Below are positions 49,516 to 55,667 of a DNA stretch of 64,000 bases, piece by piece. This DNA comes from JBBDYH01 sp040901795 (GTDB taxonomy: Bacteria; Planctomycetota; Planctomycetia; Pirellulales; JALHPA01), in NCBI GenBank assembly GCA_040901795.1, contig JBBDYH010000127.1, positions 20,830 to 84,829 on the forward strand. The letters run 5' to 3'. Within the stretch, counting starts at the first letter, position 1; each line of letters opens with the position of its first letter. The notes beneath the pieces are model-generated. The model was not told the DNA's origin and searched no databases. It saw only the letters and a list, made by a program, of their open reading frames with translations. The translations under genes were made by a program, and so were the position numbers.

Positions 49516-50780
49516 TGTACCTTGCCTGCACCGTCCATCCGCGCCGCGGGAACAGGAAACTGTTTGCACAATTGCCGGACTTCGCCGCGAATGCGCTCGC
49601 CGCTCGACTCGTCGGCAGGGTTGCGCAGCACCTGAAGCATCCAGCCGGCGATGCGCCGCATTTCGTCCGTGCCCATGCCGCGGGTCGTGAGCGCCGGCGT
49701 GCCGATGCGGATGCCGGAGGGGTCCATCGGCTTGCGCTCGTCGTAGGGGATCATGTTTTTGTTGACGGTGATGCCGCAGCGATCGAGCGCGGCTTCGGCA
49801 ACTTTGCCCGTCGTGCCCAGCGCGGTGACGTCAACGAGCATCAGGTGGTTGTCGGTGCCGCCGCTGACCAGCCGGGCGCCGCCGCTCATTAAGCCGTCGG
49901 CCAAGGCGCGGGCGTTCTCGATGATCTGCTTTGCATACGCGCGGAACTCCGGGCACAGCGCCTCGCCGTAGCAAATTGCTTTGGCGGCAATCACGTGCAT
50001 CAAGGGCCCGCCTTGAATGCCGGGGAAAACATTGCGGTCGAGGTCTTTCGCATGCTCGGCCTTGCACATCGCCATGCCGGCGCGCGGGCCGCGGAGCGTC
50101 TTATGCGTGGTGCTCGTCACGTAATCCGCCACGGGCACCGGGCTGTTGTGAAGTCCGGCGGCGACCAAACCCGCATAGTGCGCCATGTCGACAAACAGCT
50201 TCGCGCCGGCGTCCCGGGCGATCTCGGCAAACCGCTCGTGTGGGATCTCACGGGGGTACGCGCTGGCGCCGGCGACGATCAGCTTTGGCTTGTGCTCGCG
50301 GGCCAGCGCGGCCACCTGGTCAAAGTCAATGCGCTGTGTATCGCGCGTGACTCCATAGCTGACGAAGTGATAGAGGATGCCGGAGATATTGAGCCGCATG
50401 CCGTGTGTGAGATGACCGCCGTGAGCCAGGTCGAGACCCAGCACCGTGTCGCCCGGCTGCACCGCCGTCATGTAGACGGCCATGTTGGCCTGGCTGCCCG
50501 AGTGCGGCTGCACGTTGACGTGCTCGGCGCCGAAGAGCTGCTTCGCGCGGTCGCGGGCGAGGTTTTCGACCGTATCGACATGTTCACAGCCGCCATAGTA
50601 ACGTCGGCCCGGATAACCCTCGGCGTACTTGTTGGTGAGCACGCTGCCGGCGGCCTGCATCACTGCCGGGCTGGTGTAGTTTTCGCTGGCAATCATTTCC
50701 AGGCCGTCTTCTTGCCGATCGATTTCGGCGTCGATGGCGGCCCAGACTTCGGGATCTTCGCGTTGGATGAAGTTCGTCAA
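49512..50780 (-). CDS. glyA: Serine hydroxymethyltransferase
   Basis: PLP enzyme that interconverts serine and glycine and charges tetrahydrofolate with a one-carbon unit. 422 residues. The family signature is complete: EMIASENYTSPAVMQAAGSV, NKYAEGYPGRRYYGGCEHVD, NVQPHSGSQANMAVYMTAVQ, DLAHGGHLTHG, DMAHYAGLVAAGLHNSPVP and VTSTTHKTLRGPRAG with the PLP-binding Lys, then SGGTDNHLMLVDV and RIGTPALTTRGMGTDEM. The start is ATG 50780 on the minus strand. Downstream it overlaps hicA by four bases. Confidence 0.96.
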   Translation of the reverse strand: MTNFIQREDPEVWAAIDAEIDRQEDGLEMIASENYTSPAVMQAAGSVLTNKYAEGYPGRRYYGGCEHVDTVENLARDRAKQLFGAEHVNVQPHSGSQANMAVYMTAVQPGDTVLGLDLAHGGHLTHGMRLNISGILYHFVSYGVTRDTQRIDFDQVAALAREHKPKLIVAGASAYPREIPHERFAEIARDAGAKLFVDMAHYAGLVAAGLHNSPVPVADYVTSTTHKTLRGPRAGMAMCKAEHAKDLDRNVFPGIQGGPLMHVIAAKAICYGEALCPEFRAYAKQIIENARALADGLMSGGARLVSGGTDNHLMLVDVTALGTTGKVAEAALDRCGITVNKNMIPYDERKPMDPSGIRIGTPALTTRGMGTDEMRRIAGWMLQVLRNPADESSGERIRGEVRQLCKQFPVPAARMDGAGKVQ

Positions 50781-50822
50781 GGAGGGTTCCCGCCACGGCG
50801 GGCAGGCTAGGGTTCAGGAATT

Positions 50823-50879
50823 GTTGGAGTTCAAGCTTTAGCTTGATTCGTCGGAGCAAGCTAAAGCTTGAACTCCAGC
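50823..50879. repeat. GGAGTTCAAGCTTTAGCTTG palindromic element
   Basis: Left arm GTTGGAGTTCAAGCTTTAGC (from 50823), right arm CAAGCTAAAGCTTGAACTCC (from 50857), a near-perfect long hairpin. It is the same family as at 16878-16957. The right arm overlaps the end of the amidotransferase gene and provides its stop codon. Confidence 0.88.
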
Positions 50880-51454
50880 GTGAGGAAGTGACGGAGCATG
50901 TCTGTGCCGCCGTGTGTCAAAAAACTTTCGGGATGGAATTGCACGCCGAATAACGGCCATCGCTTGTGGCGGATGGCCATGATCTCACGGCCGCCCTCGG
51001 CCAGGTCGGACCAGGCGCAGACTTCGAATTCGTCGCTCAAGGTGTCGGGGCGGATGACGAGGCTGTGATAGCGCGTAGCCCCGAAGGGGTTGGGCAACCC
51101 CTCGAAAAGCGCCTCGCCATCGTGATAAATCTGATCGACCTTGCCGTGCATCAGCCGCTTTGCACGGACGATCTCGGCGCCCGTCGCCTGACCGATCGCC
51201 TGATGGCCCAGGCAGACACCGAGGATCGGCATTTGTCCGGCGAAGCGCTGGATCGCGTCGCAGGAGATACCCGCTTCGCTGGGCGTGCACGGACCGGGCG
51301 AAATGATCAAGTGAGAAGGGGCCTTGCGCTCGATCTCGTCGAGTGTGATCTGATCGTTGCGATGAACCTCCAGGTCGAGCGACGGATCGATCTCGCCCAA
51401 CCGCTGCACGAGGTTGTAAGTGAACGAGTCGTAGTTGTCGATGAGCAAAATCAT
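50861..51454 (-). CDS. trpG: Anthranilate/aminodeoxychorismate synthase glutamine amidotransferase subunit
   Basis: Class I glutamine amidotransferase that supplies ammonia to anthranilate or aminodeoxychorismate synthase (tryptophan or folate). 197 residues from ATG at 51454. Motifs: MILLIDNYDSFTYNLVQRLG, LIISPGPCTPSEAGIS, the nucleophile elbow ILGVCLGHQAIGQATG with the catalytic Cys, HGKVDQIYHDG, ATRYHSLVI and the His-Glu part GVQFHPESFLTHGG. trpG and pabA proteins cannot be told apart here. The last five codons plus stop are inside a palindromic repeat. Confidence 0.93.
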   Translation of the reverse strand: MILLIDNYDSFTYNLVQRLGEIDPSLDLEVHRNDQITLDEIERKAPSHLIISPGPCTPSEAGISCDAIQRFAGQMPILGVCLGHQAIGQATGAEIVRAKRLMHGKVDQIYHDGEALFEGLPNPFGATRYHSLVIRPDTLSDEFEVCAWSDLAEGGREIMAIRHKRWPLFGVQFHPESFLTHGGTDMLRHFLTLEFKL

Positions 51455-51459
51455 GGAGC

Positions 51460-51603
51460 AATGGGGAATGAGCGAATGCGGAATGGGAAATCACAAGTGG
51501 TGCGGCCGCGAAACGGAGCGACAAGGAGGACACGCCGGCAAATGCAATGGTTCGTAGCGATACTCTCTCACATTCCCCATTCCGCATTCGCACATTCCCC
51601 ATT
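51460..51603. repeat. GGGGAATG inverted repeat upstream of trpG
   Basis: AATGGGGAATGAGCGAATGC (51460 onward) faces CATTCCCCATTCCGCATTCG and ACATTCCCCATT (51571-51603). It is related to the element in front of the LptE-like gene (23622-23799). It fills most of the gap between trpG and the upstream ABM-like gene on the minus strand. Confidence 0.85.
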
Positions 51604-51608
51604 TGCCG

Positions 51609-51899
51609 TTAGCCCGACACTAAATGGCTGGGATGCGGCTCGCGGATCACCAGGGGCAGAATCTGTGGCTGATAAATCGTCGTATAGGCGAGTGCCGTGC
51701 GGTGAACGTCGAGCGCCTCCTGCGTCTCCCAGCGCTCGATCAGCAGGAACTTTGTCGCGTCGTTTTGCGACTGATACACTTCGAAGCGGGCGCAGCCCGG
51801 CTCCTCGCGCGAGAGCCGCGCTTGCTCCGCGAGGAGCTCGCGGACCTTTTCTACGTTGGTAGATTCTTTGACGGTTAACCAGATGTTGGCATAGATCAT
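51609..51899 (-). CDS. Antibiotic biosynthesis monooxygenase (ABM)-like dimeric alpha-beta barrel protein
   Basis: 96 residues from ATG at 51899 (MIYANIWLTVKESTNVEKVR). The longer open frame upstream lacks similarity. Typical of the ABM/YgiN family: ELLAEQARLSREEPGCARFE, VYQSQNDATKFLLIERWETQ and EALDVHRTALAYTTIYQPQI. These small proteins form ferredoxin-like dimers and act as cofactor-less oxygenases or quinol monooxygenases; the substrate here is not known. Confidence 0.85.
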   Translation of the reverse strand: MIYANIWLTVKESTNVEKVRELLAEQARLSREEPGCARFEVYQSQNDATKFLLIERWETQEALDVHRTALAYTTIYQPQILPLVIREPHPSHLVSG

Positions 51900-52056
51900 G
51901 CGTATTACCTTCTCTAGGCGAATGCCCGCGGCAGAGGGTTGCTCGTGGGCGCCGCGACGACCTCGCGGCTTCGGCCCGAGCTCAGTCAAGCGGCGAGCTG
52001 TGGCACGCTGCACAGCATAGCGGATGGGCTGTGTTTCCGAAACCGGCGGTCCAAGA

Positions 52057-53064
52057 TCATCCTGGCGTTTGGGCATTTTGCGGCGGTGGCCGCAGCGCGG
52101 TGAATCGCTCGCCGGGAAGAATCAGCGACGTCACGCGCAGACCGAATTTCTCGCCGACCTTGACGGCTTCGCCGCGCGCGATCGGGAGGTTGCTCACGTT
52201 GAGATCGAGCATTTCCTCGCAGGACTTCTCGAACTGCAGGATCGAGCCGGGGCCGATTTCCAGGATCTGCCCCACGGGCTGCTTCTTCGCAGCCAAGGTC
52301 ACCGACAGGGGGACGCGAATCTTTAGCAGGCTGCGTGTGTAAGTAGGCAAGTCGCGGAGACTCGGCCCGCGGGCAGCAGACCCATGGGCAGTCGCCGTTT
52401 TTTTCCCACTCTGTGGATTGGCCGCTGTGTCAGTGCTCGCCTCAGCGGCGATTTCACCGTCCTCCAATTGCTCAAAGGCGGCCGGCGGTTCGTTAGCGGA
52501 TTCATGCGCTGAAGTGGTCGGACCTTCGTTCGTCGCGTTAGCCGCGGCCTCGGCGACGGCTTTGGCGATGTTCTGAGGCGTGGGCAGAGGCCAGACGAGC
52601 AACGCGTTGGCCTGCTTGCCTTCCGATTTAAGCGTCAGCCGCACAATACCAGCACCGTCGGCGGCGCCTCCGGCATGAAGCGCCGTGGCAAATTGCTTCA
52701 CTCGAACCGATTGGTACTCGTCCGGCATGAAGGTCTCGGGCAGCACCAGCATGCCGAGCTCTTGAGCGAGCGTAGTGAGTTTTTCCTGCGCGGATGCATC
52801 GGGCGAAGTGTACCACGGCGGCAACAGTCCACCCGTCTCGGGAATCAGGATGGCCGCGGCGGGACCCGCAACGTGCAACAAGATCGCCAGACCCGGCGCC
52901 GCCAGCTCGTCGCGCATGCGCGTGAAGAAGAGCGCTGCCGGGCCTGCCACGACGGCTTCGACGGGGCAGTCAAAGGCGCGGGTAAATGCCTGGCCGATCT
53001 CGACCAGCGCCATTTGGCACTGGGCGACTACATTGGGCGTGATTTCAGGACGAAGTGCAGACAT
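52057..53064 (-). CDS. SpoA-domain (FliM/FliN-like) protein
   Basis: 335 residues. The N-terminal ~170 residues have no motif I can name. They are followed by a low-complexity Ala/Glu/Thr-rich linker (about residues 165-240) and a C-terminal SpoA domain: LLKIRVPLSVTLAAKKQPVG, QILEIGPGSILQFEKSCEEM, LDLNVSNLPIARGEAVKVGE and KFGLRVTSL. SpoA is the fold of the flagellar motor switch proteins FliM and FliN and of type III secretion C-ring proteins. No other flagellar or secretion gene is in the window, so the partner machine is not visible here. Confidence 0.85.
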   Translation of the reverse strand: MSALRPEITPNVVAQCQMALVEIGQAFTRAFDCPVEAVVAGPAALFFTRMRDELAAPGLAILLHVAGPAAAILIPETGGLLPPWYTSPDASAQEKLTTLAQELGMLVLPETFMPDEYQSVRVKQFATALHAGGAADGAGIVRLTLKSEGKQANALLVWPLPTPQNIAKAVAEAAANATNEGPTTSAHESANEPPAAFEQLEDGEIAAEASTDTAANPQSGKKTATAHGSAARGPSLRDLPTYTRSLLKIRVPLSVTLAAKKQPVGQILEIGPGSILQFEKSCEEMLDLNVSNLPIARGEAVKVGEKFGLRVTSLILPGERFTALRPPPQNAQTPG

Positions 53065-53209
53065 GCGACAAGCTGGGAAAGCAGGCTCCGCGCAGGTGTA
53101 GCCGAACTCACCAGAGTTCGGGCGCCCTGAATTCTGGCGAATTCAGCTACGTGAACATGAGCGGCTATCTCAACTAGTATCGGCGGTGTAATCGTTAAAC
53201 TTTGCCAAG

Positions 53210-53356
53210 GAGATCGGGGGATCGGGAGAAGGCGATAGGGGGATGCGAAGGGAGATGGGGGGAGTGCGGCAATGGATGCCTGCGGTTCTTCATCTCCTTA
53301 TCTCCTTCCGCTTATCCCCCTATCTCCTCATCTCCCGCGTGTCATCCCCTGATCTC
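53210..53356. repeat. Purine-rich/pyrimidine-rich inverted repeat upstream of nadA
   Basis: GGGAGATGGGGGGAGTGC and similar purine tracts face CATCTCCTTATCTCC, CCCCCTATCTCCTCATCTCC. Similar in style to the element at 35815-35913. It is followed by GTATAATT (53361-53368), which could serve as a -10 box for nadA, though no -35 is convincing. Confidence 0.7.
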
Positions 53357-53431
53357 CCGCGTATAATTCCTCAAAAACCGCAAGTGGCGTTTTCTGAACG
53401 CCTTTCGTTCATTCGGGGGAGAATCACCAGT

Positions 53432-54577
53432 ATGGCCACTGCACTGGCCGAACGGGCCACACCGGCTTTTGAGCTGAAGCCGTATAAATCGCTTTCCAAC
53501 GACGAGCTGACCGAGCGAATCCGGGCGGTGAAGGCGGAGCTGGGTCCACGGCTGTTGGTCTTGGGACATCACTATCAGCAGGACGAGGTGATCGCCCTTT
53601 CGGACCTGCAAGGGGACAGCTACCAGCTTAGCCAGATGGCGGCTGCCAGCAGCGAGTGCCGGTATATCGCGTTTTGCGGTGTGCACTTTATGGCTGAAAC
53701 GGCCGATGTTTTGGCCAACCGGCCGGAGAAGCTGGCCGAGCGGGTGGGCGAGCGTGTGACCGTGGTTCTGCCGGACCTGGCTGCCGGCTGCTCGATGGCC
53801 GACATGGCGGCGATCGAGCAAGTCGAGGCGGCCTGGGAAGAGATGGGTGAGGTGATCGACACGGCGGACGTCACGCCGGTGACCTATATCAACTCGGCTG
53901 CCAGCCTGAAGGCGTTCTGCGGGCGCAACGGCGGGATTGTCTGTACGTCGAGCAACGCCGCGGCGGTGTTGCGGTGGGCGTTCGAACGCCGCCGCCGCGT
54001 CTTGTTCTTTCCCGACCAGCACCTGGGCCGCAATACGGCCAAGGCGATGGGGATTCCCCTCGACGAGATGTGTGTTTGGGACCCGCACGCCACGGAGTTC
54101 GGAGGTAATACCCAAGAGCAGATCGCGCGGAGCAAGGTGCTGTTGTGGCGCGGGCACTGCAGCGTGCACGCGATGTTCCGGACCGAGCACGTCGATATGT
54201 TCCGAGCAAAGTATCCGGGGATCAAGATTCTGGTGCACCCGGAGTGCTCGATGGAGGTGGTCGATCAGTCGGACGTGCGCGGCAGCACGAGCAAGATCAT
54301 CAAGACGGTGGAAGCGGCGCCGCCCGGGACGAAGTGGGCGATCGGCACGGAGCTGCACCTGGTGAACCGCTTGAAGCACTTGCACCCGGAACAGGAGATT
54401 CATTTTCTCTCGCCGGTGGTGTGCATGTGCGCGACGATGTATCGGATTGATCTGGCGCATCTGTGTTGGAGCCTGGAGAACCTGGCGGCGGGGACGCCGG
54501 TGAACGTGATTCGCGTGGACGACGATACGGCGCATCATGCGCTGGTGGCGTTGGAAAGGATGTTGGCGGTGAAGTAG
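53432..54577 (+). CDS. nadA: Quinolinate synthase
   Basis: A [4Fe-4S] enzyme that condenses iminoaspartate with dihydroxyacetone phosphate in de novo NAD synthesis. 381 residues from ATG 53432, with GGGGGAGA at a suitable distance; the frame runs further upstream through the repeat. Motifs: GPRLLVLGHHYQQDEVIALS, FCGVHFMAETADVL (Cys), LPDLAAGCSMADMA, VTYINSAASLKAFCG, VHPECSMEVVDQSDVRGSTS and PVVCMCATMYRIDLAHL. The three cluster Cys regions are present. NadB and nadC are not in the window. Confidence 0.95.
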   Translation: MATALAERATPAFELKPYKSLSNDELTERIRAVKAELGPRLLVLGHHYQQDEVIALSDLQGDSYQLSQMAAASSECRYIAFCGVHFMAETADVLANRPEKLAERVGERVTVVLPDLAAGCSMADMAAIEQVEAAWEEMGEVIDTADVTPVTYINSAASLKAFCGRNGGIVCTSSNAAAVLRWAFERRRRVLFFPDQHLGRNTAKAMGIPLDEMCVWDPHATEFGGNTQEQIARSKVLLWRGHCSVHAMFRTEHVDMFRAKYPGIKILVHPECSMEVVDQSDVRGSTSKIIKTVEAAPPGTKWAIGTELHLVNRLKHLHPEQEIHFLSPVVCMCATMYRIDLAHLCWSLENLAAGTPVNVIRVDDDTAHHALVALERMLAVK

Positions 54578-55286
54578 GGTTCGGGGTTCAGGGTTCAGCA
54601 GGGGGGGTGAGGGGGAGACGAGCGGGGATCTGCCGGGTTCCGGTTTCTGAGTGTTTCTTGGCCTCGTTCCCACGCTTTGCGTGGAAACGTCGGCTGTGCC
54701 GCTCTGCGGCGCGTATCGTCATTCTGAGCGAAGCGAAGAATCTTGTTCCGAGGCTTTCCTCTCGCGTCATGGTTTTTTACCAGGCGCCTCGATGCGCTCG
54801 AAATTTCGATATTGGGTGCAAAATACCACTCGCGGCCGCGCGACCGATGCGGCGCAAGCCATTGTCGTTGCTTAACTTGTCGCTGCGTAGCTGTCCGTTG
54901 AGCGATTGAATTCTGCACCATGCGTGTTTGGTTTGGGTGTCGTCGTCGAACGCGAGTCAGATTTCCGTGGCGGGTCAGTGACATGGCTGAACCCGCGCGC
55001 ATCGGCAAGAATGCTAAGACGTGCCGAGGGCTCGATAAAAGAACATTTGTATACTAAATAAAACCGCACTTGTCAAGCCGTGTTTTTGTGCCAAAGGAGA
55101 GACGACGCGGGCTTTAGCAAGAACCTTGCGACGGTCAATGAGGGGTCTTTATTTTTTGAGCAGCTTCCGGAACTGAGCGATTCCTGCGGCGGTAACAAGT
55201 CTCTCTCGCGGGGATAGCTGAGGCCTTGACGGCGTTCTTTTGAACGCTAGAATGGCCTACATTTGAACGCCACAGGATCGCGTGCC
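54578..55286. other. Gene-free 709-base intergenic region before blaI
   Basis: I see no convincing coding region. It holds, in order: GGTTC-type short direct repeats (54578-54600); a CTCGTTCCCACGC/GCGTGGAAACG palindrome (54662-54689); the dispersed repeat GTCATTCTGAGCGAAGCGAA (54718-54743); and then AT-richer sequence with possible operators for the BlaI regulator near 55043 and 55232-55265. Confidence 0.6.
55232..55265 (+). promoter_or_regulatory. Candidate operator region for the BlaI-like repressor
   Basis: GCGTTC TTTT GAACGC (55232-55247) is a perfect 6-bp inverted repeat. TACATTTG (55258-55265), just before the gene, contains a TACA half-site as in the BlaI/MecI consensus TACAnnTGTA, and ACATTTGTATAC occurs again at 55043-55054. 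Location and dyad symmetry fit autorepression of a blaI-blaR pair, but binding is not shown. Confidence 0.4.
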
Positions 55287-55667
55287 ATGCCCAAGAAGTC
55301 GGCGCTGCCAAAGTCGGAGCTGGAAGTCGTCCGGATCGTTTGGGATTTGGGCGAGGCCACGGTCCGCCAGGTTTCGGAGGCGTTGCCGGCGGAGCGAACG
55401 CTGGATTTCAAGACCGTGCAGACTTACCTGCGCCGTCTGGAGGCCAAAGGCTATCTGCGCTCGCGTCAGCAGGGGCGAGCCAAGGTGTATGTCGCCCGGG
55501 TGCGGCCGGTCCAAGTGGTCCGCGAGGTTCTCGATCAGGTCGTAGATCGGCTCTTCGGCGGCGACACGGTCCCGTTGTTTCAGCATCTCATCCACGATCG
55601 GGGGCTGAACGACGCAGAGATTCAGCAGTTGCGGGCGATGCTTGACGAACTGGAGCGGCAAAGATGA
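55287..55667 (+). CDS. BlaI/MecI/CopY-family transcriptional repressor
   Basis: 126 residues from ATG 55287 (MPKKSALPKSELEVVRIVWD). An in-frame TTG 24 bases upstream is possible. The winged-helix domain is clear: ELEVVRIVWDLGEATVRQVS, ALPAERTLDFKTVQTYLRRL and EAKGYLRSRQQGRAKVYVAR. The C-terminal dimerisation helices (LFQHLIHDRGLNDAEIQQLR) follow. Such proteins repress until a membrane metalloprotease partner signals their removal; that partner is the next gene, which overlaps this stop by four bases. Confidence 0.92.
   Translation: MPKKSALPKSELEVVRIVWDLGEATVRQVSEALPAERTLDFKTVQTYLRRLEAKGYLRSRQQGRAKVYVARVRPVQVVREVLDQVVDRLFGGDTVPLFQHLIHDRGLNDAEIQQLRAMLDELERQR

Noticed and set aside
53342..54673. 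443-codon minus-strand frame antisense to nadA
   Set aside because: Arg/His-rich composition mirrors GC-rich nadA codons; no domain recognised.
54718..54743. GTCATTCTGAGCGAAGCGAA repeat as a possible insertion sequence end
   Set aside because: No transposase reading frame or second end nearby; the sequence is a short dispersed palindromic repeat.
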